Below are positions 51,281 to 60,217 of a stretch of DNA of 64,000 nt, one piece after another (the first letter of the stretch is position 1; each line of letters begins with the position of its first letter). The translations under genes and the position numbers were made by a program. Source of the DNA: DASWJZ01 sp038211615 (lineage in GTDB: Bacteria > Pseudomonadota > Alphaproteobacteria > Rhizobiales > Afifellaceae); NCBI GenBank assembly GCA_038211615.1, contig JBBQVL010000001.1, positions 1 through 64,000 on the forward strand, read 5' to 3'. Under the pieces are notes generated by a model. The model searched no databases. It saw only the letters and a list, made by a program, of their open reading frames with translations, and was not told the origin of the DNA.

Positions 51281-51364
51281 TCATCTCCGGGAGTAGAGGA
51301 GCCACTGCGAGAGTATGACGATGACAATGAGAATGGCGAGAATCCAGCCCTGAGCTTCGGTCAT
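51281..51364 (-). CDS. Possible 27-residue single-helix membrane protein
   Basis: Reads MTEAQGWILAILIVIVILSQ then WLLYSRR: a short acidic start, one strongly hydrophobic helix and a positive C-terminal end. ATG at 51364 has GGGGG nine bases upstream. The size and shape fit known bacterial micro-membrane proteins. Support is composition and ribosome site only. Confidence 0.4.
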   Translation of the reverse strand: MTEAQGWILAILIVIVILSQWLLYSRR

Positions 51365-51813
51365 TGGCTTGCCCCCTTCACGTAAATATTTTGAACCTGA
51401 CCTCGGCAAAGTAACGCCGGAGCGGACGCGGACAATCAAATCCCACGAGCTGCGAGAGCCCGTCCGGTCCCGCACAGGTCATCCCAGCGCAACTCGCCGC
51501 GGCCATCAAGAAGGACAACACCGTACCGCCATCCAAGTGGATCATCGCTCTAAGTGAGCCGCAAGGGAAATCAGGAAGCCGGGGGAGATAATCGAGTTAG
51601 CCCTCAGTTGTCCCCTGGCTTCCTTTAGGAGTGCTGCTTCCGGATCACGCCGGCTGATTTGCGACTCATAACCTGATCACGTTTGCCCGCGGTTCGCGAA
51701 ATTGGGTCACCGGAGAAGTGCACTGCTGAGCCGTCATCGACGACAAATGGCAGAAGATGCCGCAGTTTCGCCAACGGCTCGCTCACCAAGTCTCAGGAAG
51801 CGAGACACCGCGA
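51365..51813. other. 449-base gap, probably decayed element DNA
   Basis: No gene with start and recognisable sequence. One frame near 51470-51590 reads protein-like (VIPAQLAAAIKKDNTVPPSK) but has no start codon in place. Nothing else seen. Confidence 0.35.
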
Positions 51814-51993
51814 ATGCCTCGTAAGGCCGCCTCCATCAACCAGGCCGACATTGCCCGCGCCATCCGGGTCGCGAAGCAGCAGGGTTGGAACGTCGTGCGG
51901 ATCACAACGCCGGCTGGCGGGACAATTGAGATTTCCGAAAGCCCGGACAACAGAACCGAGACGGAAGAATTCGAACCGTTGGGGGCATTGTGA
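51814..51993 (+). CDS. Small protein of integrase-associated type
   Basis: 59 residues, opening MPRKAASINQADIARAIRVA and continuing QQGWNVVRITTPAGGTIEIS. Small proteins with this ITQADIARAIRAAK pattern commonly sit just before an excisionase-like HTH gene and an integrase in alphaproteobacterial integrated elements (recalled from family context, not searched). Here it overlaps by four bases the chimeric gene at 51990, whose start is HTH-like. No integrase follows, so the cassette is incomplete. Confidence 0.6.
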   Translation: MPRKAASINQADIARAIRVAKQQGWNVVRITTPAGGTIEISESPDNRTETEEFEPLGAL

Positions 51994-52619
51994 TGACCTC
52001 GGTCTTTACCCCGGCCCGTCTTGCAGTCCGGTGGGACTCCTCAGAGCGCCATGTTCGCAACCTCATCAGCGGGGCGAGTTGCGCAGCTTCAATCTTGGCG
52101 CGTTGGGGCTTGGTGCCTTGGTGGGCGAGGGAGATTCCCAAAGTCCCCCACATCAACGCCCGCGCCGAGACGGTGTACGAGAAAGCCCTGTTTCGCGAAG
52201 CCTTCGGGAAGCGCCGCGCGCTGATTCCGGCGAGCGCCTTCTTCGAATGGCAGAAGCGCACCGACGGCAAGCAGCCGTACCGCTTTCAGATGAGCGACCT
52301 TGAGCCTTACGCCTTCGCCGGCTTGTGGGAGTTCGCGAGAATTGCCGATAAGGAGATCCTCTCCGCCACGATCATCGTCGGTTCACCTAACCCGCTTGCG
52401 GCAGCGGTGCACGATCGAATGCCAGTCATTCTGCAGCCGGAGGACTATGATCGCTGGCTAAACGTGGCGACGCCGGTCGACGAACTGCAGGCGCTGCTGC
52501 GGCCCTACCCGGCCGAAAAGATGCAGGCAACCGCCGTCAGTCGCCTCGTCAACAGCGTGAAAAACGACACGGAGGCGTGCATTCAGCCGATCGGTGAACC
52601 GCCGCTCGCGCTGGAATGA
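51990..52619 (+). pseudogene. Chimera: excisionase-like HTH start joined to a truncated SRAP (HMCES/YedK) domain
   Basis: The open frame of 209 residues begins FTPARLAVRWDSSERHVRNL, an HTH_17/excisionase-type helix pair; the usual continuation GELRSFNLG is present in another frame. From RWGLVPWWAREI onward it is a SOS-response-associated peptidase: HINARAETVYEKALFREAFG, RALIPASAFFEWQ and AVHDRMPVIL (the Asn, Glu and His of the active centre). The N-terminal MCGR with catalytic Cys2 is missing, so it could not form the DNA-protein crosslink at abasic sites. A deletion or recombination seems to have fused two genes. Confidence 0.7.
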
Positions 52620-52767
52620 AAGTTCGACCCCATTTTTGCACAGGCTGCGCGGCGAGTGGGGGCCAGTTCCTAGCGATTTCAAATCGTAATCTTCCGTGGA
52701 GCAATTCCTCACCGCGCGCATTAGCGGTCGTGCTTCGCGCCGCGCGCTACCCTTTCTGAGGATGAAC

Positions 52768-53556
52768 ATGACAGCAAATCGCAGACCGCTCGCGCTCATA
52801 ACCGGAGCCTCTTCCGGCATCGGCTATGAACTCGCCAAGCAGTGCATCGAAAACGGCTTTGACCTGGTGATAGCGGCCGACCGGCCGGAGATTTCATCGG
52901 CGGCTCAAGATTTTCGCGTGACAGGCGCCGACGTCGCCGCTGTAGAGGCTGACCTTGCCACTATTGAAGGCGTTGATGCGCTTCTCGATGCGATTGGGGG
53001 GCGTCAGGTCGATGCGCTGCTGGCGAATGCCGGCCACGGTCTGGGGAAAGGGTTCCTTGACCAGGATTTCGAGGATGCGCGGCATGTCATCGATACCAAC
53101 ATCACGGGGACGATCTATCTGATCCAGAACATTGGCCGAAGGATGCGCGCGCGCGGCAAGGGCCGGATTCTGATTACCGGCTCGATCGCCGGCTTCATGC
53201 CGGGTGCGTTCCAGGCCGTCTACAACGGCACGAAGGCGTTCATCGATTCCTTCTCGTTCGCGCTGCGCAACGAGCTGAAGGACAGCGGCGTCACCGTCAC
53301 CTGCCTGATGCCGGGCGCCACCGAGACCGACTTCTTCGAACGTGCCGACATGCTCGACACGAAGGTGGGCCAGGCGAGGAAGGACGATCCCGCCGATGTG
53401 GCGAAGACCGGCTTCGCAGCGATGATGAAGGGTGAGGGCGACGTCGTCGCTGGCTGGAAGAACAAGCTGCAGTCAGCAATCGCCAACGTGACGCCCGCTG
53501 GAATGCTGGCCGAGCAGCATCGCAAGATGGCCGAACCGGGCTCCGCCAAGAACTGA
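52768..53556 (+). CDS. Short-chain dehydrogenase/reductase
   Basis: 262 residues from ATG at 52768 (GAGG six bases upstream; ATG at 52762 also in frame). Classical SDR features: ITGASSGIGYELAKQ for the nucleotide, NAGHG, catalytic Ser in ILITGSIAGFM and YNGTK with Tyr and Lys. C-terminal MPGATETDFF follows. NAD(P)-dependent oxidation or reduction of an unknown alcohol/ketone. It begins a rightward set with a zinc alcohol dehydrogenase (28 bases later) and an isochorismatase-like hydrolase. Confidence 0.88.
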   Translation: MTANRRPLALITGASSGIGYELAKQCIENGFDLVIAADRPEISSAAQDFRVTGADVAAVEADLATIEGVDALLDAIGGRQVDALLANAGHGLGKGFLDQDFEDARHVIDTNITGTIYLIQNIGRRMRARGKGRILITGSIAGFMPGAFQAVYNGTKAFIDSFSFALRNELKDSGVTVTCLMPGATETDFFERADMLDTKVGQARKDDPADVAKTGFAAMMKGEGDVVAGWKNKLQSAIANVTPAGMLAEQHRKMAEPGSAKN

Positions 53557-53584
53557 CAATTTCGCTCAAGCCGAGGAGATTTCC

Positions 53585-54753
53585 ATGAAGGCGCTTTGCT
53601 GGCACGGCAAGGGTGACATCCGCTACGACACGGTTCCCGATCCCAGGATCGAGCACCCCCGCGACGCTGTGATTCGCGTCACGGCATGCGCGATCTGCGG
53701 CTCCGATCTGCACCTTCTGAACGGTGTCATTCCGAGCATGGAGAGCGGCGACGTCGTCGGCCACGAGACGATGGGCGAGGTCGTCGAAGTCGGGGCGGAG
53801 AACAAGAAGTTGAAGGTCGGCGACCGCGTCGTCGTGCCCTTCACGATTGCCTGCGGGGAATGCTTCTTCTGCAAGCGCGGCTTCTACTCCGGCTGCGAGC
53901 GATCGAACCCGAACAAGGACAAGCCGCAGAGCTCTGGGGGCATTCCCCCGCCGGCCTTTTCGGATACTCGCATCTTCTCGGCGGATACTCAGGGGGCCAG
54001 GCTGAATATCTCCGGATTCCCTACGCCGACGTCGGCCCGATCAAAGTCCCCGACGGCCTGACCGACGAGCAGGTGCTGTTCCTCTCCGACATCTTCCCGA
54101 CCGGCTACATGGCGGCCGAGTTCTGCAACATCCAGGGAGGCGAGACGATCGCGATCTGGGGCTGCGGACCAGTCGGACAGATGGCGATCCGCTCCGCCTT
54201 CCTGCTCGGCGCTGAGCGCGTGATCGCAATCGACACGGTGCCGGAGCGGCTGGAGATGGCGAAGGCCGCGGGCGCTGAGACCCTCGATTTCAAGGATGAT
54301 GACATCTACGAGAAGATCCAGGACATGACGAACGGCCGCGGCGCCGACGCCTGTATCGACGCAGTGGGCACCGAGGCGGATGCGACCGCCAGCCTCGATT
54401 CGGTCGTCGACCGCATCAAGACGGCAACCTTCATGGGCACCGACCGGCCGCACGTCCTGCGCCAGGCGATTCACTGCTGCCGGAATTTCGGGACGGTCTC
54501 CATCGTCGGCGTCTATGGCGGCCTCCTCGACAAGATTCCCATGGGATCGGCCATCAATCGCGGCCTGACCTTCCGCATGGCGCAGACACCGGTGCAGGCC
54601 TACCTGCCGAAGCTTCTGGCGAGAATTGAGAACGGCGACATTGACCCCTCCTTCGTCATCACCCATCGCGCCGAGCTGAAGGACGGCCCGGATCTCTACA
54701 AGACATTCCGCGACAAGAAGGACGGCTGCATCAAGGTCGTGATGAAGCCCTGA
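53585..54753 (+). pseudogene. Zinc-dependent alcohol/formaldehyde-type dehydrogenase with one frameshift
   Basis: The first 113 residues (KALCWHGKGDIRYDTVPDPR, ACAICGSDLHLLNGVIPSME, the GHETMGEVVEVG block, and the structural-zinc cysteines in CGECFFCKRGFYSGC) are followed, in the next frame, by the rest: AELWGHSPAGLFGYSHLLGG, IAIWGCGPVGQMAIRSAFLL for NAD, and the end DKKDGCIKVVMKP. The switch is at about 53922-53925, where AAGCCGCAG would be expected as AAGGCCGCAG, a one-base loss. Everything else is intact, so this may be a recent mutation or a sequencing error. The next gene starts four bases after its stop. Confidence 0.82.
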
Positions 54754-54756
54754 TCC

Positions 54757-55449
54757 ATGCCGGCGCCGATCAAATCCGACGGCCTCACCCGGGGCACGCT
54801 CACGGCGACGACGGCGCACCTGTGCGTCGACATGCAGGAGATGTTTGCGCAGGGCACGCCCTGGCATACGCCGTGGATGAAGCGAGTCCTGCCAAAGGTG
54901 ACGCAAATCGCGGAAGCGCATCCGAAAGAGAGCATCTACACGCGCTTCATTCCGCCCGGGCAGCCGGAAGACATGACGGGCGCCTGGCGGGTCTTCTATG
55001 AACGCTGGCGCGAGATGACGACGTCGCAGATCGACCCCGGGCTACTCGATCTGGTGCAGCCGTTGCGCGCGCTTGCAGACGCTGGCACAGTTCTCGACAA
55101 GCCGTTCTTCTCCCCTTTCCATTCGACCGGCCTTGCGTCGGAGCTCAAGGAACGCGGCGTGGACAGCCTCGTCATCACCGGCGCAGAGACCGACATGTGT
55201 GTCCTTGCCGCCGTGCTGGATGCGGTCGATCTCGGCTATCGGGTCGTGATCCCGGTGGATGCGCTCTGCAGCTCCTCCGACGCAATGCATGACGCGCTCC
55301 TCGGGCTCTATCGCAACCGGTTCAGTTACCAGATCGAAACAGCCGATACAGAGGTCATCCTGAACCACTGGCCTGCCCAACAAAGAAGTGAGTCTTCATG
55401 CGCTTTCTCGGCAGCGTCCTCGACCTTGGCTCGCTCGATCTGCGGCTGA
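54757..55449 (+). CDS. Isochorismatase-like cysteine hydrolase
   Basis: 230 residues. The catalytic triad of the family is visible: Asp in HLCVDMQEMF, Lys in VLDKPFFSPF and Cys in TGAETDMCVLAAVLDAVDLG (here shown in two parts: TGAETDMCVLAA, VLDAVDLG). Members hydrolyse amides, imides or enol ethers. Starts directly after the alcohol-dehydrogenase stop, so it shares its transcript. The last 25 residues look off-family, and a small overlapping frame starting at 55398 (MRFLGSVLDLGSLDLR) suggests that the original downstream gene was truncated near 55490. Confidence 0.82.
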   Translation: MPAPIKSDGLTRGTLTATTAHLCVDMQEMFAQGTPWHTPWMKRVLPKVTQIAEAHPKESIYTRFIPPGQPEDMTGAWRVFYERWREMTTSQIDPGLLDLVQPLRALADAGTVLDKPFFSPFHSTGLASELKERGVDSLVITGAETDMCVLAAVLDAVDLGYRVVIPVDALCSSSDAMHDALLGLYRNRFSYQIETADTEVILNHWPAQQRSESSCAFSAASSTLARSICG

Positions 55450-55591
55450 TCGCGCCGGTCGAAGACCTGATGACATCCCGAAGGCGTTGTTGATAGCCGG
55501 TTCGTACGATGGCGAGGCCGCTTCAGGCGGAGTTTGAACGATTCCACCCGGTCTCGCCGCAAGTCGCTCCGGAACGGGCAAGGTTAAGCTC

Positions 55592-56857
55592 CTATCGCGT
55601 GAGGCGCGACATCGTAGAAGTTGGGCCAAGCCCCTTCGGTACAGGCACGTCCGTGCCCCCGTAGTCGGAATTCACGATGAGTTCGGCACCCTTCACGTCG
55701 AGCTGCTGCGCCACGATGACCGTATAGGCTGACTCCGCGGCCACAGCGGATTTCGAATCGATCATCAACTTTGCCGTGGGTAGATAGATCGTCCCGAGCA
55801 GCCGCTTGGCATTTTCGCTTCGAATGGTGAAATCGTGGCCTTTGGGGATGGCGGGGTTTTCAAAAATCAGAATCCCGGCCATGTCGCCTTCTTTTGACGC
55901 ACTTAGATCGATCGTCGTATCCTTATCGAAATTGAGGCTCGAGGCTTCATCATCGAAGAAGAAGGACGTGTGTTCCCCGACGAGCTTGCTCTTGTCCTTA
56001 ACCTCGAGATTTCCACCCGTGAAGATGTAGGTGCCTGCTTCGGCGATCACCTCTGCCCCGCCTGTGATCTTCAGACCCCCGCAATACGTGCCGGGTCCGA
56101 TCGACACCTTCTCCTTGTCGATATGCGTATCCAGAAAGTTGCATCCGCCGACAGATGGCCTGGGGCGCAGGCTGAGCGGGTCGTCAAGCCGCGGACAATC
56201 GGGCTCCGGGGTGGGATCGTAATTGCCCTTTGGTCCAAATCCGCCTGATGAGCAGATCTGGGTGGAAATGAGATGACTGTCGGGGGCAACATCCAAACCG
56301 TTTGGTGCAGTGGAGTTCGAGTGCACGGCGCACTCAGGCGCGGTGATGCTCGAACCGCCGTCCGCCTTCAAGGCCCTGGGCGCCGACGGGTCGAGCGTGA
56401 GTATGCAGAGCCTGGAAAGACCGTAGGCCTGGGCAGTCGACTTCGCCTCGACTTTACTGAAGTAGCCAAGGTCGACCGAAAGAAAGTTTTTCGCGGGCAT
56501 GTCGATTGTGACATCTATGAGGTTCTGATCAGGATCGACGCCGATCGCGACGTTATAGCTTTCTCCCGCGTAACTACTGTCGGCGATCATGGCCCCGACG
56601 CGCGCCTTTCCGACTTCCCTGAGCTCCTCGATGTCGCGCCGGTAGAGATGCAGCTCGTTTGCCACGGCCAGCGACGACGCGTCAGCGATTGACTGAATTT
56701 TGCCGAGCTGCCTGGCGTAGCCGGCAGCGTCGAGCGCAAACCCGGTCAGTCCGATAAGAATAGGAATTACCAAGCAGAATAGTAATGCGACATTCCCCGC
56801 ATTGCCCAAGATAAGTAGCCGGCAAAGATGCTGAAGGCGCAAGAAAGAACTGCTCAT
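55592..56857 (-). CDS. TadG-like Flp pilus assembly protein
   Basis: 421 residues. N-terminal TadE/G segment with one membrane helix (GNVALLFCLVIPILIGLTGF, about residues 21-45) followed by ALDAAGYARQLGKIQSIADA, the usual TadG_N pattern. The rest is extracytoplasmic, Cys-containing and beta-rich (VSIGPGTYCGGLKITGGAEV, YIFTGGNLEVKDKSKL). A von Willebrand domain, frequent in larger TadG proteins, is absent. An Flp pilin gene lies 4 kb away on the other strand (60832), but no tad secretion ATPase or CpaF is in the window. Confidence 0.75.
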   Translation of the reverse strand: MSSSFLRLQHLCRLLILGNAGNVALLFCLVIPILIGLTGFALDAAGYARQLGKIQSIADASSLAVANELHLYRRDIEELREVGKARVGAMIADSSYAGESYNVAIGVDPDQNLIDVTIDMPAKNFLSVDLGYFSKVEAKSTAQAYGLSRLCILTLDPSAPRALKADGGSSITAPECAVHSNSTAPNGLDVAPDSHLISTQICSSGGFGPKGNYDPTPEPDCPRLDDPLSLRPRPSVGGCNFLDTHIDKEKVSIGPGTYCGGLKITGGAEVIAEAGTYIFTGGNLEVKDKSKLVGEHTSFFFDDEASSLNFDKDTTIDLSASKEGDMAGILIFENPAIPKGHDFTIRSENAKRLLGTIYLPTAKLMIDSKSAVAAESAYTVIVAQQLDVKGAELIVNSDYGGTDVPVPKGLGPTSTMSRLTR

Positions 56858-56908
56858 TGGACCAGCTAGATACCCAGCGGCTTAAAAAATTGCCTTCCCG
56901 GGTCCCGT

Positions 56909-57205
56909 TTAATCCTGCCGCTTTGGCGGTGGATAAAGATTAGTAAACGGCATCGCTAGGGTGCCGGGTGGCGCGGGTCCAATGAGGAGCCACCTCGCAC
57001 CACGGACGGATCCTCCGGCGCTTGCTTCTCCCGTTTTAGTTCTGTTGACGATGCTCGTTCGCGCCGCGGCTGCGCCCTGAATCGTAGCCGAGTCGATTAC
57101 CGCGAGGATACGTTCGACCACCTCGCTTCGGTGCGCCCGTGTTGCGGCTCGCACGGTAACCAGCTTCAAATCTTGGCGCAGCGCGTTGCGGATCGAGTCG
57201 TTCAT
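56909..57205 (-). CDS. Hypothetical small protein (weak)
   Basis: 98 residues, opening MNDSIRNALRQDLKLVTVRA. No family recognised, and the Pro-rich end (APPGTLAMPFTNLYPPPKRQ) looks random. GGTCGGGC upstream is a weak ribosome site. Could be a decayed gene. The rest of the 56858-57323 gap shows nothing else. Confidence 0.3.
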   Translation of the reverse strand: MNDSIRNALRQDLKLVTVRAATRAHRSEVVERILAVIDSATIQGAAAARTSIVNRTKTGEASAGGSVRGARWLLIGPAPPGTLAMPFTNLYPPPKRQD

Positions 57206-57323
57206 GCCCGACCATGCGCGTGAACAGGATAGCGACACGGGTCGAGTCTAGGTTGCAATGTGAAGTGACGCCGATAGGATTAAGCGCCTGCTGATTTGCG
57301 GGCGCAGCGCTCGGGGGAATGCC

Positions 57324-57728
57324 GTGGTTATCCACAGATGTACTGTCGTGCTCGCCTTCGTTGTCATTGCTACCGTGGCCTTTGCGCAAGACGAACCAGC
57401 GGCGCGCGGCAAGCTTCTCTTCATTAGGTGCCAAGGCTGTCACGCCGTTATCGATCCGGCGGCTGTCGTAAAGAGGGGACCCCACCTCCACGGCCTGTTC
57501 GGTCGGAAGCCGGGCAGCCTTCCCAATTACGAATATTCGGAGGCCATGGTTGCGTACGGTCAGGACAAGGTTTGGAACGAGACCACACTCACAAATTTCT
57601 TGCACGGCCCACCCAAAGTCGTGCCGGGGACGAAGATGGAGTTCAGCGGGATAAGAAACGACGGAGAGGTGCAAGCAATAATTGCTTATCTCGCAACCCT
57701 CGACCCGGATGGCATGGCCGCAGAATAG
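57324..57728 (+). CDS. Class I cytochrome c
   Basis: 134 residues, GTG start with GGGGGAA upstream. Signal peptide (TVVLAFVVIATVAFAQ), haem-binding CQGCH near residue 36, the PHLHGLFGRKPGSLPNYEYS block, VWNETTLTNFL and the distal Met in VPGTKMEFSGI, ending in a helix with IIAYLATLD. These are the marks of cytochrome c2/c550-type periplasmic electron carriers. It stands alone, so its redox partner cannot be named. Confidence 0.9.
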   Translation: MVIHRCTVVLAFVVIATVAFAQDEPAARGKLLFIRCQGCHAVIDPAAVVKRGPHLHGLFGRKPGSLPNYEYSEAMVAYGQDKVWNETTLTNFLHGPPKVVPGTKMEFSGIRNDGEVQAIIAYLATLDPDGMAAE

Positions 57729-57903
57729 GGGTTCGCAAGCTGGCCATCCGATGAGGACGCCTTTCATTCAGAGAGCGCCGTCAAACCCAGGGTCCGATTT
57801 GGGTGTGGTCACGGACTAAGGTGGGGGGGAGGTCAGCTCGGTAGCAGGCCGTCAGGGGCATGGATGGCGGCGCAAAGGTGTTGGATGTTGCCCGCGGTTC
57901 CGA

Positions 57904-58218
57904 TTAAAGCGTACGGACCCTTTGAGTCCTGATGACGACCTCTTCCTGGCGAAAGCACTTCTGGAGCAGCTACGGATAAGCACGCCACCAGCGAAGATCC
58001 ACTCGGCTGACCATCGTCTCAACCACGACAACCTGATCACGATCAGTTCGACGCCCCTTCTTCCATACACCGTCTGCGGGCGACCGCAGGAAAGATGTTG
58101 CGCCTCCGAATTGCCTGGTTAGTTCCGCCGACACTTTCGTGAAATTGCTTCGATCGAGCGCGGTGCCCGCGTTGTCGAAAAACGGAAGCAGAATTTGTGC
58201 GAGATGTTTGTCCTTCAT
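57904..58218 (-). pseudogene. Hypothetical conserved protein interrupted by TAG
   Basis: Starts KDKHLAQILLPFFDNAGTAL and reads through FGGATSFLRSPADGVWKKG and VVVVETMVSRVDLRWWRAYP to TAG at 57970-57972. The same frame goes on with LLQKCFRQEEVVIRTQRVRT up to TAA at 57904. The continuation fits the same small protein family, in which the FGGATxxxRxPAxGxW and C-terminal QExVVIR parts occur together (from memory). So a single nonsense change removed the end. The function is unknown. Confidence 0.6.
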
Positions 58219-58697
58219 ATATCTTCTTTAGCCATGTCCGGCTCGGTACCGACTTCGCTGTTGCAACGCCGACCGTTTCTCGGAATCCTTTCTTTTCCTG
58301 TGGAGCGCGTTGGGAAAATGGCCCGTGTGAGGAATCGCGGGAAGCTCGCCCGCTACGGCGGACGGGAAGCCGTTCCAAACTACGACGTAGCTGAACGGCG
58401 AGCGCGCGCCATGGCCACCGATGGCGCGGCCCGAGCCCTGATCCGAGTTGCCTCCGAATAAGCCCGCTAGAAGACCGAGCGCCTCCGCAGCTTGCGCCCG
58501 CCTGCGCGCGTAAATGACGTGGCCTGATTCCCTTCGATCGGCCAACTTGGTTTCGAACAGATTAAGTTTTGGCGGCCGCGAATGCGAGCCGATCGGTTAC
58601 TGATCGGGCGCTTGCTCGTCTGCAGCAGGTCATGGCCAGCGAGCTTGACGTGGTGAAGTGTTGCCGCTTCACTTCGGCATTCCCGCGCCAGCGCCCG
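58219..58697. other. 479-base gap with no confident gene
   Basis: Frames on both strands (for example 58195-58461 rightward) lack family features. The part 58580-58690 resembles a degenerate intergenic repeat more than coding sequence. Nothing else recognised. Confidence 0.35.
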
Positions 58698-59633
58698 TTA
58701 GAACGGAGTCTGAGCCACAGGGTCATTGCCAATCCACCAACTGATAGCATTGCCTCCATACGAATATGCAAATCCCTGATCGTTAACGTCTCCGTTGAAG
58801 TTTCCCAGGAACATACAGTTGGCGATATACACGAAGGCGCTGTCGCTTATTGTTAACCCGGCAATGTTTCGCGTGGCTTGCGCAGAGCTAAAGCGCGCGG
58901 CACCGCTGTACACAAGGAAGCCGCGGCCCCCGTTGTTGTCTGCAGTCGTTTGCGTGATCTTCGCGCCTGTGGAACGCAATACCATGCCACTTGAGACATT
59001 CCCGGACGCGACGCTGCCGCTGACGTTTGCGCTCTCCACCTTTAGGTAAAGTCCGCTACCGGCATTGCCTTCAAAACGGGAGTTCTCAATCACCGCCTGC
59101 GCGTTGATGTTCTCAGCGTAAAAACCATCCGACCCGTTTGAGGCTGAGACTGTGTTGGAAATGAAAAGCTTAGTAGGGGTCGCCCCGCCCAATTTAATAC
59201 CGTCGTTCGTATAACGCTCCACGGCGCAATCCTCGATGTGAACCGCCGCGGCGCTGTTGATGATGATGCCATTTGCCAGTGCGTCACGGCCCGTCAGATG
59301 AAGCCCCCGCAATGTCACTACGGCTGCGGATGCGCTGATCGTAATTGCGCCGATGACCGAGTTGCCGCCACCTTCGACTGTGACTGATCTCACGATATTA
59401 GTGGCCGGCTGCGCCGCGAGGTCGCTCAGAATGCGGACTGTTCCACTCGCGAGGGTAACGGCTGCAGCACGCAGCAGCGTCTTACAGGGCTGCGCCTGCA
59501 CCGTGCAGGGCCTCGTGTCGTCGCCGGCGTTAGAGACGAAGGTGAGCAACTGTGCCTGAGCCGCGGCGGCGAACGCGAAAACCGCAAAAGCGGCAAAGAC
59601 GAGCCGCGCCGCAGCGATTGATCTGACGAGCAT
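58698..59633 (-). CDS. Secreted right-handed beta-helix protein
   Basis: 311 residues from ATG at 59633, with GGAGG nine bases before it. Signal peptide (ARLVFAAFAVFAFAAAAQAQ), the family opening LLTFVSNAGDDTRPCTVQAQ and PCKTL, then parallel beta-helix repeats (VTLRGLHLTGRDALANGIII, HIEDCAVERYTNDGIKLGGA, VIENSRFEGNAGSGLYLKV). Same plan as the protein at 49263-50237; the two share the FVS-x-A/G-G...PC start. Probably surface-exposed or secreted; no enzyme site seen. Confidence 0.8.
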   Translation of the reverse strand: MLVRSIAAARLVFAAFAVFAFAAAAQAQLLTFVSNAGDDTRPCTVQAQPCKTLLRAAAVTLASGTVRILSDLAAQPATNIVRSVTVEGGGNSVIGAITISASAAVVTLRGLHLTGRDALANGIIINSAAAVHIEDCAVERYTNDGIKLGGATPTKLFISNTVSASNGSDGFYAENINAQAVIENSRFEGNAGSGLYLKVESANVSGSVASGNVSSGMVLRSTGAKITQTTADNNGGRGFLVYSGAARFSSAQATRNIAGLTISDSAFVYIANCMFLGNFNGDVNDQGFAYSYGGNAISWWIGNDPVAQTPF

Positions 59634-59981
59634 TGTGTCCTCCAGAGACCCAGGCCCCCACGGCCGGCGTGACGCCAGCATAGGACAAGGGGAAGTCGTC
59701 TGCGAGCGGCTTTACCGGCCGACGAAGGCGCGGAGCACTCTGGGCCTGCCCGCGCTATTTTGCCCGCAAGTGTGGGCGAGCTGACGCCGCTGCTCGTGCT
59801 CGCCGGCAGCTACAAATGCACCCGTTGCGGATCAACGGACACCGAGGTGACGCCCAAATTTCGTAGGCCCGGCGCGAGCGCGCCAAGCGCACGACGCGAA
59901 CTGCGACGGGCGCAGTTCTTGCTCACCGTTCCTGCTGCATGGCGCGACTGCCTCGGATTGGCGGTTCGGCGGCTGATCGAC
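59634..59981. other. 348-base gap upstream of a beta-helix gene
   Basis: Should contain the promoter of the beta-helix gene near its 59640 side. A rightward frame (59760-60035) holds YKCTRCGSTDTEVTPKF, a zinc-ribbon-like piece, but it lacks a good start and overlaps the DUF883-like gene. Probably a decayed fragment. Confidence 0.35.
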
Positions 59982-60161
59982 CTACCGCCATTTCGTCATG
60001 ATGCCGAAAAGCCATCCCAGTCCCAGTGCGACTAGCACGGCAGTGAGCGGATTGGCACGGATCTGGTCGGTAAACGAATCCGCGTATTCCTGCGCAGTGT
60101 CTATCGCGGAATCAGCTGAGTCCTGCGCCTGCTGCATATAGTCCGTCGCTTGTTTGGCCAC
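59982..60161 (-). CDS. DUF883 (ElaB/YqjD/CsbD-like) membrane-anchored helical protein
   Basis: 59 residues from GTG at 60161, GGGAG nine bases upstream. An amphipathic helix (DYMQQAQDSADSAIDTAQEY) is followed by IRANPLTAVLVALGLGWLFG, the glycine-zipper membrane helix typical of the DUF883/ElaB group, and TKWR at the end. Such proteins are tail-anchored, stress-induced and bind ribosomes in enteric bacteria. Shorter than enteric members, normal for rhizobial ones. Confidence 0.75.
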   Translation of the reverse strand: MAKQATDYMQQAQDSADSAIDTAQEYADSFTDQIRANPLTAVLVALGLGWLFGIMTKWR

Positions 60162-60217
60162 TGGCGTACTCCCGAAATTAAGTTCGCTAAGCAACGCGCT
60201 GCGAGAATTGCAGTTCC

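Noticed and set aside
58195..58461. Rightward frame of 88 codons
   Set aside because: Overlaps the start of the interrupted small protein gene and has no family features.
59760..60035. Frame with a CTRCGSTDTE zinc-ribbon-like piece
   Set aside because: No good start, overlaps the well-supported DUF883-like gene; at most a fragment.
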